Positions 1-11,585 are shown, counted from the first letter of the stretch. The stretch is 64,000 bases of DNA from Callorhinus ursinus (GCF_003265705.1 NW_020312966.1:24300550-24364549), one strand, 5' to 3'. Program-made: numbers and translations. The notes: a model not told the origin generated them from the letters alone.

Positions 1-95
1 AAACATCAACATGTAAAATAGAAACCTTGTGAACAATCACATTTTCTAGGGATAAATTTGCATGGCTGTGCCTTAATCCTGCAAATACCATCAAA

Positions 96-105
96 AACTA
101 CACAG
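96..105. repeat. 5' target-site duplication of the full-length L1
   Basis: The 10-mer AACTACACAG stands immediately before the first L1 base and recurs at 7162-7171, just after the A-rich tail. Paired copies at both ends show that one retrotransposition event inserted the whole element. Confidence 0.8.
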
Positions 106-1180
106 AGCCCAGGAGCAAGATGGCGGAGGAGTAGCAGACCTGGATTTCGTCTGGTCTCAGGAATTCAGCTGAATACGGATCAAACCATTCTGAACACCTA
201 CGAACTCAACAGGAGATCGAAGAAGAGAGTAGCAACAACTCTCTGAACAGAGAAGCGACCACTTACTGGAAGGTAGGACGTGCGGAGAAGTGAATCCGAG
301 GCGATATTCGAAGGATAGACGGCGGGGGAGGGGGCCTCCGTCGGCCGCTTCTGGCAAGTGCTAGAGCCACGGAGCAAAAAACTGGAACTTTTGGAAGTCG
401 GTTCCACTGAGGGGCGTCACTCCAGTGGCTAAGCGAGGGGTGGAACCCTCACGGGACAGTGTGGTCTCAGGACCCTCGGGGTCACAGAAAAACCGGGGGT
501 GCCTGAGTGCGGCAGATCTCCCAGGTATCGGAGCGGGGAAGCCAGCTGCAGAGACGGAGCCGAGGCGCGGGCTCTCAGCTCGGGGTGGCCATAAACTGTG
601 ATCGGTGACAGTCGGGCCACTTCTCCTCCAGCAGGGACCCAACAAGCAGCAGATCCGGGGAGACTCCCCTTCCTCCCCCGGGAGGAGCGGCGCGGGAGCG
701 CACCACAGGGATCTGCTGGGTTTGGAGACTCCACACGGGGTCGGGTGCCAGAGATAGAAATGCTCCAGTCTCAGGCCGGGTGAGCACGGAGTGCAGCCAG
801 AGACCGGGGAGACGGGAGTGACTGCTTTTCTCTGGGGGCGCACTGAGGAGCAGGGCCCCGAGTTCTCAGCTCCTCCGGGTAGAGATTGGGAGGCCACCAT
901 TTTCGCCCTGGTCCTCCAAAGCTGTACCGAGAGCTTGCAGGGAACAAAAGCTCCTGAGAGCAAACCCGAGCAGCTTGCTTAGCCCAGACCGACAAGGGTG
1001 AGGCAATTCAGCCTCCGGCAAAGACATTTGGGAACCACGGCAACAGGCCCCGCCCCCAGAAGATCAGCACAAACAGCCAGCAAGCCAAGACCAAGTTTAC
1101 CGATCGAGGTGAATGGGAGAACTCCAGCGCTAGGGGAATACTGCACATAGAATTCATGGCTTCTTTTTACCATGATTCAT
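106..1180 (+). promoter_or_regulatory. L1 5'UTR / internal promoter region
   Basis: The GC- and CpG-richer first kilobase of the element begins with a GAGCAAGATGGCGGAGG-like start. A CAAGATGGCGG core is the YY1-type motif found at L1 5' ends in other mammals (family knowledge). Short ORFs on both strands here look incidental. Confidence 0.7.
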
Positions 1181-1919
1181 TAGTTCATCAAAGTTAATTT
1201 TTTAACTGTTTTTTTTTATTTTTCTTTTTCCCTTTTTCAACCAAAATCTTATCAATCCCTTTTTAAAAAAATTTTTTATTTTTCATTTTTAGAGTCATAT
1301 TTTATCCCTTCATAGTAGTTACCCTTATTTTTGGCATATATATATAAGTTGTTCTCTCTTTAAAATTTTGAGATAGTTTCTTCTAACAGATCAAAATATA
1401 CCCTAAATCACTAGTGTATGGCTTTGTTCTAGTCTCCTGCCTGATCACGTTCTCTCCCTTTTTTTTTCCTCTTTTTTTTTAAATCTTCTTCTTTCTTTTT
1501 TTAAACAACTTCTTATCTTATCAATTCCTTTTATAAAATCTTTTATAATTTTCATCTTTACAGTCATCTTCCAACCCTTCATTGTATCAACCCTTATTTT
1601 GTACATATATAAGTCTTTCTTCCTTTAAAATTTTAGGAGGCACTTTTTTCTAACAGACCAAAATACGCCCAAAATCTAGTGTGTGGCACTGATCTATGCA
1701 CTAGCCTGATCATATATGATCATATTCTGTTTTTTTTTTTTTTGTATCGTTCTGTTTTTGTTTTTATCTTTTTCTTTTTCTTTCTTTCTTTTTTCTTTCT
1801 TTCTCTTTCTTTTCCCCTGGTTTCAGGTCTTTTCTGATTTGTATAGAGTATATTTCCTGGGGACGTTGTTAACCTATTAGCATTTTGTTCTTTCATTCAT
1901 CTATTCTCCTCTGGACAAA
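1181..1919 (+). other. T-rich block between L1 5'UTR and ORF1
   Basis: About 740 bases dominated by T runs and CTTT/TTTC blocks separate the GC-rich 5'UTR from the ORF1 start. Two sub-blocks resemble each other: 1380-1450 and 1635-1710 share segments such as TCTAACAGA and CAAAATA, followed by a similar CACTAGTGTATGGC / TCTAGTGTGTGGC stretch. This suggests an internal duplication with decay. No ORF is supported. Confidence 0.6.
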
Positions 1920-2811
1920 ATGACAAGATGAAAAAAATTACTTCAGCAGAAAGAACAAGAGGTAGTACCATCAGCCAGGGACCTACTAAATACAAACATT
2001 AGTTTGATGTCGGACCTAGAGTTCAGAATCATGACTTTAAAGATACTAGCTGGGTTTGAGAAAAGTGTGGAAGTTATTAGAGAAACGCTTTCTGGAGAAA
2101 TGAAGAACTAAAATCTAACCAAGTCGAAATCAAAAAGGCTATTAATGAGGTGCAATCAAAAATGCGGGCACTAACTGCTAGGATAAATGAGGCAGAAGAG
2201 AGAATCAGCGATATAGAAGACCAAATGATGGAAAATAAAGAGGCTGAGAAAAAGAGAAACAACTACAGGATCACGAGGGCAGAATTCGAGAGATAAGTGA
2301 TACGATAAGATGAAACAACATTAGAATAATTGGGATCCCAGAAGAAGAAGAAAGAGAGAGAAGGGCAGAAGGTATATTGGAGCAAATTATACCAGAGAAC
2401 TTCCCTAATGTGAGGAAGGAAACAGGCATCAAAATCCAGGAGGCACAGAGAACCCCTCTCAAAATCAATAAAAATAGGTCAACACCCCGACAACTAATAG
2501 TAAAACTTATGAGTCTCAGAGACAAAGAGAAAATCCTGAAAGCAGCTCGGGAGAAGAGATATGTAACCTACAATGGTAGAAATATTAGATTGGCAACAGA
2601 CCCATCCACAGAGACCTGGCAGGCCAGAAAGGACTGGCATGAGATCTTCAGAGCACTGAATGAGAAAAATATGCAGCTAAGAATACTATATCCAGCTAGG
2701 CTGTCATTGAAAATAGAATGAGAGATAAAAAGCTTCCAGGACAAACAAAAACTAAAGGAATTAGCAAACACGAAACCAGCCCTACAAGAAATATTGAGAG
2801 GGGTCCTCTAA
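1920..2811 (+). pseudogene. L1 ORF1 (RNA-binding protein) relic
   Basis: The expected ATG at 1920 is followed by a stop at codon 4 (TGA, 1929-1931), where an arginine CGA mutated at its CpG is the likely ancestor. The coiled-coil part is out of frame with the downstream part; a small indel lies near 2095-2110. The most open stretch, 2377-2721, covers the RNA-recognition and C-terminal domains (for example MEQIIPENFPNVRKE, KAAREKRYVTYNGRNIR). It ends at a premature TGA (2719-2721). The same frame would otherwise read to TAA 2809-2811, the likely original stop. In a functional L1 this protein coats L1 RNA as a trimer. Confidence 0.85.
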
Positions 2812-2892
2812 GCAAAGAGAGAGACTAAAAGCAGCATAGATCAGAAAGGAACGCAGACAATATACAGTCACAGTCACCTTACAGGCAATGCA

Positions 2893-5800
2893 ATGGCACT
2901 AAATTCATATCTTTCAATAGTTACCCTGAATGTAAATGGGCTCAATACCCCAATCAAAAGACACAGGCTATCAGATTGGATTAAAAAACAAGACCCATCA
3001 ATATGCTGTCTGCAAGAGACTCATTTTAGACCCAAAGACACCCCCAGATTGAAAGTGAGGGGGTGGAAAACCATTTACCATGCTAACAGACACCAAAAGA
3101 GAGCTGGGGTGGCAATCCTTATATCAGATAAATTCGATTTTAAAACAAAGACTGTAATAAGAGATGAAGAAGGACACTATATCCTACTTAAAGGGTCTAT
3201 CCAACAAGAAGATCTAACAATTGTAAATATCTATGCCCCTAATGTGGGAGCAGCCAATTATATAAGGCAATTAATAACAAAAGCAAAGAAACACATTGAC
3301 AACAATACAATAATAGTGGGGGACTTTAACACTCCCCTGACTGAAATGGACAGATCATCTAAGCAAAAGATCAAGAAGGAAATAAAGACTTTAAATGACA
3401 CACTGGACCAAATGGACTTCACAGACATATTCAGAACATTCCATCCCAAAGCAACGGAATACACATTCTTCTCTAGTGCCCATGGGACATTCTCCAGAAT
3501 TGATCACATCCTAGGTCACAAATCAGGTCTCAATCGGTACCAAAAGATTGGGATTATTCCCTGAATATTTTCAGACCACAGTGCTTTGAAACTACAACTC
3601 AATCACAAGAGGAAAGTCAGAAAGAACTCAAATACATGGAGGCTAAAGAGCATCCTACTAAAGAATGAATGGGTCAACCAGGAAATTAAAGAAGAATTTT
3701 AAAAATTCATGGAAACCAATGAAAATGAAAACACAACTGTTCAAAATCTTTGGGATACAGCAAAGGCAGTCCTGAGAGGAAAGTATATAGCAATACAAGC
3801 CTTTCTCAAGAAACAAGAAAGGTCTCAAATACACAACCTAAACCTACACCTAAAGGAGCTGGAGAAAGAACAGCAAATAAAGCCTAAACCCAGCAGGAGA
3901 AGAGAAATAATAAAGATCAGAGCAGAAATCAATGAACTAGAAACAAAAGAACAGTAAAACAGATCAACGAAACTAGGAGCTGGTTCTTTGAAAGAATTAA
4001 CAAGATTGATAAACCCCTGGCCAGACTTATCAAAAAGAAAAGAGAAATGACCCAAATCAACAAAATCATGAATGAAAGAGAGATCACAACCAACACCAAA
4101 GAAATACAAACAATTATAAGAACATATTATGAGCAACTCTATGCCAGCAAATTAGATAACCTGGAAGAAATGGGTGCATTCCTAGAGAGGTATCAACTAC
4201 CAAAACTGAACCAGGAAGAAATAGAAAACCTGAACAGACCTATAACCACTAAGGAAATTGAAGCAGTCATCAAAAATCTCCCAACAAACAAAAGCCCAGG
4301 GCCAGATGGCTTCCCAGGGGAATTCTATCAGACATTTCAAGAAGAATTAAGACCTATTCTCCTGAAACTTTTCCAAAAAATGGAAATGGAAGGAAAACTT
4401 CCAAACTCATTTTATGAGGCCACCATTACCTTGATCCCAAAACCAGACAAAGACCCCATCAGAAAGGAGAATTACAGACCAATATCCTTGATGAACATGG
4501 ATGCAAAAATTCTCACCAAAATACTAGCCAATAGGATCCAACAGTACATTAAAAGGATTATTCACCATGACCAAGTGGGATTTATCCCTGGGCTGCAAGG
4601 CTGGTTCAACATCCGCAAATCAATCAATGTGCTACAATACATTAACAAAAAAAGAACAAGAATCATATGATCCTCTCAATAGATGCAGAAAAAGCATTTG
4701 ACAAAGTACAGCATCCTTTCTTGATCAAAACTCTTCAGAGTATAGGGATAGAGGGTATATACCTCAATATCATAAAAGCCATCTATGAAAAACCTACAGC
4801 GAATATCATTCTCAATGGGGAAAAGCTGAGTGCTTTTCCGCTAAGGTCAGGAACGCGGCAGGGATGTCCACTCTCACCACTGCTACTCGACATAGTATTA
4901 GAAGTCCTAGCCACAGCAATCAGACAACAAAAAGAAATCAAAGGCATCCAAATCGGCAAAGAGGAAGTCAAACTCTCACTCTTTGCAGATGGTATGATAC
5001 TATATGTGGAAAACCAAAAGACTCCACCCCAAAACTGCTAGAACTCATACAGGAATTCAGTCAAGTAGCAGGCTATAAAATCAATGCACAGAAATCAGTG
5101 GCATTCCTATACACCAACAACAAGACAGAAGAGAGACAAGTCAAGGAGTTGATCCCATTTACAATTGCACCCAAAACCATAAGATACCTAGGAATAAATT
5201 TAACCAAAGAGGCAAAGGATCTGTACTCAGAAAACTATAAAATACTCATGAAAGAAATTGAAGAAGACACAAAGAAATGGAAAAACGTTCCATGCTCATG
5301 GATTGGAAGAACCAACATTGTGAAGATGTCAATGCTACCAAGAGCAATCTACACATTCAATGCAATCCCCATCAAAATACCACCCACTTTTTTCAAAGAA
5401 ATGGAACAAATAATCCTAAAATTTGTATGAAACCAGAAGAGACCCCGAATAGCCAGAGGAATATTGAAAAAAGAAAAGCAAAGCTGGTGGCATCACAATT
5501 CCGGACTTCCAGCTCTATTACAAAGCTGTCATCATTGAGACAGTATGGTACTGGCACAAAAACAGACACATAGATCAATGGAACAGAATCGAGAGCCCAG
5601 AAATGGACCCTCAACTCTATGGTCAACTCACCTTTGACAAAGCAGGAAAGAATGTCCAATGGAAAAACGACAGTCTCTTCAACAAACGGTGTTGGGAAAA
5701 TTGGACAGCTACATGCAGAAGAATGAAACTGGACCATTTCCTTACACCACACACAAAAATAGACTCCAGATGGTTGAAAGACCTAAACGTGAGACAGGAG

Positions 5801-6702
5801 TCCATCAAAATCCTAAAGGAGAACACAGGTAGCAACCTCTTCAACCTCAGCCGCAGCAACTTCTTCCTAGGAACATCGCCAAAGGCAAGGGAAGCCAGGG
5901 CAAGAATGAACTATTGGGTTTTCATCAAGATAAAAAGCTTTTGCACAGCAAAAGAAACAGTCCACAAAACCAAAAGACAACCGACAGAATGGGAGAAAGT
6001 ATTTGCAAATGACATATCAGATAAAGGGCTAGTAGCCAAAATCTATAAAGAACTTATCAAACTCAACACCCAAAGAACAAATAATCCAATCAAGAAATGG
6101 GCAGAAGACATGAACAGACATTTTTCCAAAGAAGACATCCAAATGGCCAACAGACACATGAAAAAGTGCTCAGCATCGCTCGGCATCCGGGAAATCCAAA
6201 TCAAAACCTCCATGAGATACCACCTCACACCAGTCAGAATGGCTAAAATTAACAAGTCAGGAAACAACAGATGTTGGCGGGGATGCGGAGAAAGGAGAAC
6301 CCTCCTACACTGTTGGTGGAAAGCAAGTTGGTGCAACCACTCTGGAAAACAGTATGAAGGTTCCTCAAACAGTTGAAAATAGAGCTACCATACGATCCCG
6401 CAACTGCACTACTGGGTATTTACCACAAAGATACAAATATAGGGATCCGAAGGGGTACGTGCACCCCAATGTTTATAGCAGCAATGTCAACAATACCCAA
6501 ACTGTGGAAAGAGCCAAGATGTCCATCAACAGATGAATGGATAAAGAAGAGGTGGTATATATACAGAATGGAATATTACGCAGCCGTCAAAAGGAATGAG
6601 ATCTTGCCATTTGCAACGACGTGGATGGAACTGGAGGGTGTTATGCTGAGTGAAATAAGTCAATCGGAGAAAGACATGTATCATATGACCTCACTGATAT
6701 GA
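2893..6702 (+). pseudogene. L1 ORF2 (endonuclease / reverse transcriptase) relic
   Basis: The ATG at 2893 opens a 223-residue endonuclease stretch with the expected motifs (LNVNGLN, LQETH, IVGDFN, RIDHIL). A TGA at 3562-3564 stops it two codons before the catalytic SDH motif (codons 3571-3579). Further in-frame stops are TAA 3700-3702 and TAA 3955-3957. After a frameshift, 4047-4670 and 4667-5041 carry the reverse transcriptase core ([26 protein letters not shown]). The catalytic box reads FADGMILY at 4982-5005, so the second aspartate is glycine. More frameshifts join 4864-5430, 5603-6376 and 6373-6702. The cysteine-rich C-terminal region (CWRGCGE...HCWW) lies near 6273-6318. Confidence 0.93.
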
Positions 6703-7161
6703 GGAATTCTTAATCTCAGGAAACAAACTGAGTGTTGCTGGAGTGGTGGGGGGTGGGAGGGATGGGGTGGCTGGGTGATAGGCATTGGGGAGGGTATGTG
6801 CTATGGTGAGTGCTATGAATTGGGCAAGACTGATGAATCACAGATCTGTACTTCTGAAATAAATAATGCAACATACGTTAAGAAAAAAGAAAAAGAAGAA
6901 GATAGCATGAGGGGAAGAATGAAAGGGAGTAAGTCGGAGGGGGAGACGAACCATGAGAGGCGATGGACTCTGAAAAACAAACTGAGGGTTCTAGAGGGGA
7001 GGGGGTGGGGGGATGGGTTAGCCTGGTGATGGGTATTAAAGAGGGCACGTTCTGCGTGGAGCACTGGGTGTTATGCATAAACAATGAATCATGGAACACT
7101 ACATCAAAAACTAATGATGTAATGTATGGTGATTAACATAACAATAAAAAAATTAAAAAAG
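6703..7161 (+). other. L1 3'UTR with two G-rich copies
   Basis: Two partly similar units lie in tandem. Unit A (about 6715-6890) has CAAACTGAG, a G-rich tract at 6735-6800, TGATGAATCA and an A-rich end. Unit B (about 6965-7161) has CAAACTGAGG, a G-rich tract at 6997-7035, AATGAATCATGG and AATAAAAAAATT before the TSD. Both G-tracts could form G-quadruplexes. The A-rich stretch at 6880-6905 looks like an internal relic of an earlier tail. Confidence 0.6.
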
Positions 7162-7171
7162 AACTACACAG
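7162..7171. repeat. 3' target-site duplication of the full-length L1
   Basis: AACTACACAG repeats the 10 bases at 96-105 and marks the 3' end of the insertion. Confidence 0.8.
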
Positions 7172-8134
7172 TCAGTAGCAGAAACAGATAAATTAGTTGC
7201 CTGTCTTCACCACTGAAACAATGTTTTCACATGTTCAGAAGAGAATTTCCCAATTTTTTCAAGGTATGGATTTTTATTATTGATTTTTCTATCGATTTTA
7301 AAAGACTTTTGTCTATAAAACTTACTTTATTACTAGTTAGTATTCATATTTTTTATCAATCAAAGAACTTTCCATTTGTTAGAATTTATAAGCATGAAAT
7401 GACTAATTTTGTCCCTGAATCGGTATCATTTCAGTCTCAATGAAATTTTACCATTGAGGGAAGCTTCTGCAGCCTTGTTTTGACAAATGTATGATTTCAA
7501 CAAAGCTCTCTGAAAAACTGAAAACAGCTCATGAGCCCTCTTACCTGATTCTGTGAGTGCACCCTATTTGCGGAATCAATCTATTAAGGAACAAAATGTC
7601 TATTAGTACATTCTCCTTTTACAATTCTATTTTAAGTTTTTCCTCCTTCCTGTTTCCTTCTTATGGTCATTCATTTATCTATTTCTCTTCTTTCTTCTCT
7701 TTTTCTAACCCAACTTTTGCTCCCCCACCCCTTTCTGGTTTCCTCGTTGTCCCCTAGAGAATTGTGTCTCCTCTTATTCTATTTCTTCAATGCTTGGATT
7801 CAATCTCCTTCCATTATGCCTTGTTTCCCATAGACGATCTGTTCCTGCATGGCCATCGGTTCTTTTTCAGAGAATTGGGTATGGAATAAGTAAAACATAA
7901 ATTATCTGGCTATGTAGTGACCCACAAACATAAGATATGTGAACATCTCACAAGTGCAACATGTAATTATCCATTCTTGATGTCAATAAGGCGTAAGTCT
8001 CTTTGGTATAAGCTTCCTGCATTCAAGATGTAGCATCAGTAAATTCTTGAATTTTCTATGTTTGTTTAGCATCTCTGTGAACTAAAGATAACTAAGTAGA
8101 AATCTCACTTTAATACTTTCATTTTTCATTGCAT
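7172..8134. other. Unassigned sequence
   Basis: AT-rich with a TTTCTTC-rich stretch at 7600-7760. No gene, exon with splice sites or recognisable repeat was seen. Confidence 0.4.
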
Positions 8135-8359
8135 TGGGACAAATTTTTAAAAGATTTATTTATTTTAGAGAGAGCGTGCATACAAGAGGGGGGAGGGGCA
8201 GAAGGCGAGGGAGAGAGACTCTTTCTCCGGCTCCACACTGAGCACAGAGCCCCACGTGGGGCTCAATCTCACAATCCTGAGATCATGCCCTGAGCTGAAA
8301 TCAACAGTCAGACGCTCAACCTACTGAGCCACCCAGGCGCCCCTGGGACAAATTTTTAA
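8135..8359 (-). mobile_element. Carnivore tRNA-Lys SINE (minus strand) with TSD
   Basis: The head (GAGCCACCCAGGCGCCCC on this strand) is at 8325-8343 and the A/T tail (AAGATTTATTTATTTT) at 8151, so the element is 8151-8343 in reverse. A 16-bp TSD TGGGACAAATTTTTAA flanks it at 8135-8150 and 8344-8359. Confidence 0.95.
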
Positions 8360-8519
8360 TCTTATTCTTCAGCTGGAGTTACATAGCCTTTGAGGCTTCG
8401 AGGTCAGCAGGAAACTGAAACTGGAATGTGAGCTGGACTATGACTCTTCTCCCAACTTTTGCCGGATTCGCCAAGTGACACTGTAGGTCACAGGACGCTC
8501 CTGTTGATTTCATCAGGTG

Positions 8520-8756
8520 GAGAGGGTCCGTGTTTATTCCTCACTTACCATGTGCTACTCACTCTTTGAGAAGTGCCTGACACGTGACCCAGCCCTGTGA
8601 GGCAGGTGTCATTATTAGATCCACTTTACAGATGAAAACCGGACACACAGGAGGCTCACTAATTTGCCCAAGGTCACACGGTAGATGACAGAGCCAAGAT
8701 TTTAACTGGAGAAGTCAGATTCCAAGTCTGAGGTGCTGACCACTGTACTTTATTGC
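8520..8756 (-). mobile_element. MIR fragment
   Basis: Diagnostic reverse-strand MIR blocks are present in order: TTTACAGATGAAAA, TTTGCCCAAGGTCACACGG, then TGACCACTGTACTTTATT. This is an ancient mammalian SINE. Confidence 0.8.
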
Positions 8757-8789
8757 TTCCTTGACACAACAACTGCAAAATGCACATGC

Positions 8790-9400
8790 TGACCTCCTGA
8801 CTTACCTTCATCTCTGCTCCAGTTCATCCACCCACTTACACAGAAGCACCTTGGACCATCTCTCGGAACTGCTCCAGCTCCAAGACCTTGACCTCTGTGC
8901 TTTCTCCATCCTTCCGTGCTTCCTGGCTTTCCTAACCAGTGAACATGCTCGGCATCTCCACTGAGCCCCCCTGACTCTACTCTCCCAGCACTGCTCATGC
9001 CTCTTCTCTGCCTCCCTCATTTCTCTGTCACCCTGGGAGGACTTGCCAAGGCTCTAATCCACCTTGCATTTTTCTTCCTTTTGACTTCACCCACTCTTGC
9101 TGTCTGGAATATTCTTTCTACCACTCCTCCCCTCCATTTCTGCTTTACGAAGAACTTTACCCAAACTCTGAGCCACTCTCTGAACGCCACCTCCCCTCCC
9201 CACCCAAAGACTACCTTTTCCAGAATGCTCTTCCTGGTCATTTCAAAAGGTCAGACATAATCTCTCTCTCCTCAGTGTTTGTAACACAAATATAGTCTAC
9301 CTTATAATCCAGTTATATGTGAATTCCCTTAGCATCCCCTCTAGCTTATACCGTAATTTAGAAGATCTAGCCCAATGCCTTGTGCTAGACTGGAGAACAG
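8790..9400 (+). mobile_element. Probable L2 fragment
   Basis: The pyrimidine-rich text includes TGCTGTCTGGAATATTCTTT and an 'AACTTTACCCAAACTCTGAGCC' type stretch, the pattern of the L2 3' region. It is diverged and the boundaries are approximate. Short ORFs here are incidental. Confidence 0.5.
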
Positions 9401-9429
9401 AACAAAGAACTGGAGTATAGAACAAAGAA

Positions 9430-10100
9430 CTTCACAACTGAAAAAAATGTTCTACTTTGATCCTTAATTTTACTGGTAAGGACACTGATGCCCAGTTTAA
9501 GGGGCAAGTCATACTGACAGTGGGAGACAGAAATTCACAGTTCCTTCCTTCCTTATTGCCTACCATGAATAAAATCGCGTGTGCTCTGGGCTCTGTGCTA
9601 AGCCACAGGCAAGAGTATTTACTTTTAAGAAATTCAGAGTCTACTGACCAGAAAAGAAAACAGATTATTATGACACCATGTGATGGGATAGCTGTCTGTG
9701 GAATAAATAAACATATAAATAAACACATGAGTCAAAGAATACACTATCTTTGTAGTAATATTACGTGATCTTTCTAACAGTAAGTGTGAGGAAACATAAC
9801 TTTTAATTCATTTAGTAAAATTACATCCCAAGTGGTAGGAAGAAATGTCAATCTAATTTGAGCCAGACAGGCTGATCTCCATCAGCCTGAAAAAAAAAAA
9901 AGAGAGAGAGAATTTATTGCAAATGGAGAGGTGAGGTTTTCCATCATACTCTGTCTCTAGTTTTGCTCCCTTTGGTTCTTGTTGCTGCTTTGCATGTGTT
10001 CAGGATTTAGCTCTGAACACTCACTACCTGGGATAATTTCTGTCGTGTTTATTAACTGGCTGTGTGTTCACCTCAAGCAGACTGAAGATTCCATGGACTT
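9430..10100. other. Unassigned sequence downstream of CMAH
   Basis: Contains an A/GA simple tract at 9890-9911 and a diverged ancient-repeat-like stretch at 9560-9690. No exon was recognised. Part may belong to a longer CMAH 3'UTR. Confidence 0.35.
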
Positions 10101-10124
10101 GGACTGGATGCACCCACTATTCAT

Positions 10125-10130
10125 TTTATT
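10125..10130 (-). promoter_or_regulatory. CMAH: Candidate CMAH polyadenylation signal
   Basis: TTTATT on this strand reads AATAAA on the gene strand, about 185 bases past the stop codon. Other AATAAA words lie further on (near 10047 and 9912), so the site actually used is unknown. Confidence 0.3.
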
Positions 10131-10313
10131 TACTTATTTTTAAACTTGAATGTTCTTCTTGTAATGTTAGCTCTTCTCACTCCCCCGAAAGTCAGGTTTT
10201 CTAGCAGGTATGGTGCCTACTTAATTTAGATGCCAGAAAGGGTGTGATGAGGTTTACAACAAGGGTGTCTCCCAGACCTCCAGGATGCCTTACCTGGGAA
10301 GCTCAGGTCTGCT

Positions 10314-10389
10314 CTACCCACAGTGCATCAGGAAGGACCTCCAGTTGGGTGGTGTTAAAGGTAGTTTTATTTGAAAATGGTTCCAAAAC
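10314..10389 (-). CDS. CMAH: CMAH last coding exon (C-terminus)
   Basis: Read on the minus strand, a pyrimidine-rich acceptor ending TCTTTTACAG (to 10390) leads into an exon that finishes the split codon CT|G and encodes FWNHFQIKLPLTPPNWRSFL then MHCG and TAG (10314-10316). This is the C-terminus I know from CMP-N-acetylneuraminic acid hydroxylase, the cytosolic Rieske-type enzyme converting CMP-Neu5Ac to CMP-Neu5Gc. The exon is 76 bases: 1 base plus 25 codons including the stop. Frame, acceptor and stop are intact. It joins the exon at 12821-12936 across a 2.4-kb intron. The tail alone holds no catalytic residues. If the rest of the gene is missing this is a remnant, not a working gene. Confidence 0.88.
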
Positions 10390-10834
10390 CTGTAAAAGAG
10401 ATAAAGCAGAGAAATATGTTTTGGAAACTTCCATGACCATTGTTTCGCCGGGATCTGTTCGGTACCTGGTACTCAGCCCGCCCTAAGAGACGGCGCTTCC
10501 ATACTGTTTCAGCTCTTTGTGTAGACTAGCATTTTCAGTGTGTTGAATGCAGTCCCTTCCAACGGGACAACTGTGCCTTATTTTTATTCTACCATGACGG
10601 GCCTTGCTTTAAGGAATTCTCCTATGTGAAAATAGAGATTTGTATTCTGTACACAAAAGCATTCCACCCTGGTACCAGTAAGGGTACAGGTGAATGAGCC
10701 CTCTCCTATGTGTACCTGGGGAGGACACTGGCTTGCTGGAACAACCAGGCAGAGCACACCGGATGCCGCCATTCCAGCCCTCAGAACGCGTCCGGAGGAA
10801 ATCACTATGAGAGTGTGCAAGACGCACCTACGTG

Positions 10835-11115
10835 TTCATTTGCCAAATCACTGTTTCAAATAGTGAAAAGTTAGAAATGGCTTATAGGTAGATCACAGAT
10901 GGTTCAGTAAACAGGCAGGTACAAGAGTCTGTATGATATGATTCTATTTTTACAAAAAGTGCACGTGGACGCACTTGCAAACGAAAAGGAAAGATTAACC
11001 AGACATCAAGATCTAAACGGCTCTCTTGGGGTGGTGGGTTTATTTGTGGTTTTAACTCTTTTCTTGGAATTTTTTTTGAATTTAACTTTCAAAAAAATTT
11101 TTTAAATACCTTTTC
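10835..11115 (+). mobile_element. Probable old L1/HAL1 3' end in the CMAH intron
   Basis: Phrases such as ATGATATGATTCTATTTTTACAA and TTGGGGTGGTGGGTTTATTTG followed by T-rich text resemble the 3' end of old L1/HAL1 elements. A similar but weaker stretch lies at 11620-11950. Boundaries are approximate. Confidence 0.4.
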
Positions 11116-11475
11116 TCAAATTTTCTATAGTAGAGATATATTATTTTTATAACCAGAAAAATAGTAAATAAACTCATAAATCCCATTTGAAAAGAGACAA
11201 AGATAAACTAGGCTGTGACTGTTTCCCAAGATTCCTTAGGGGATACTCTTACACTTACGACCTGCATTATCAAAACAATAGAACAAAACAGTCTTTAGCG
11301 TCAATATTCTAGAAGCTTCCAAGAGGAAACTATTTTCTTAGGAAAAATAACCTCTCAAATCGCAAAACCTGCTTCCTTCCTTTTTTTTTTTTTTCAGAAG
11401 AAGTCAGGTATATGTTCTGTTGAAAATGAACAAAAGTTAGAATGCTTTACAACCATTACAAAGTTTGAGGTTTGA

Positions 11476-11585
11476 GGCGCCTGACTGGCTCAGCTGATGG
11501 AGCCTGTGACTTTTGATCTTGCAGTCGTGAGTTCAAACCCCATGTTGGGTATAGAGTTTACTTAAATATAAAACCTTAAAAAAAA
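11476..11585 (+). mobile_element. Short, diverged carnivore SINE
   Basis: The head GGCGCCTGACTGGCTCAG, a B-box-like GAGTTCAAACCCC and a short A-rich tail are present, without the CT-rich middle of the longer copies. The small size and divergence suggest an older subfamily; 27326-27412 is a similar reverse copy. Confidence 0.8.

Larger units (their letters stand above)
106..7161 (+). mobile_element. Full-length LINE-1 (about 7.06 kb), inactive
   Basis: Complete L1 architecture is present in order: GC-rich 5'UTR starting with an AAGATGGCGG-type head (106-1180), T-rich block (1181-1919), ORF1 relic (1920-2811), ORF2 relic (2893-6702), G-rich 3'UTR and A-rich tail (6703-7161), flanked by a 10-bp TSD. 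Full length with a recognisable TSD suggests a fairly recent insertion in a carnivore-specific L1 lineage. It can no longer move on its own: ORF1 carries stops at codon 4 and near its C-terminus plus a frameshift, and ORF2 carries three in-frame stops, several frameshifts and a changed RT active-site residue. It lies about 3 kb downstream of the CMAH stop codon, in the opposite orientation. Confidence 0.95.

Noticed and set aside
361..963. 200-residue minus-strand ORF at the start of the window
   Set aside because: It is antisense to the GC-rich L1 5'UTR and matches no domain.
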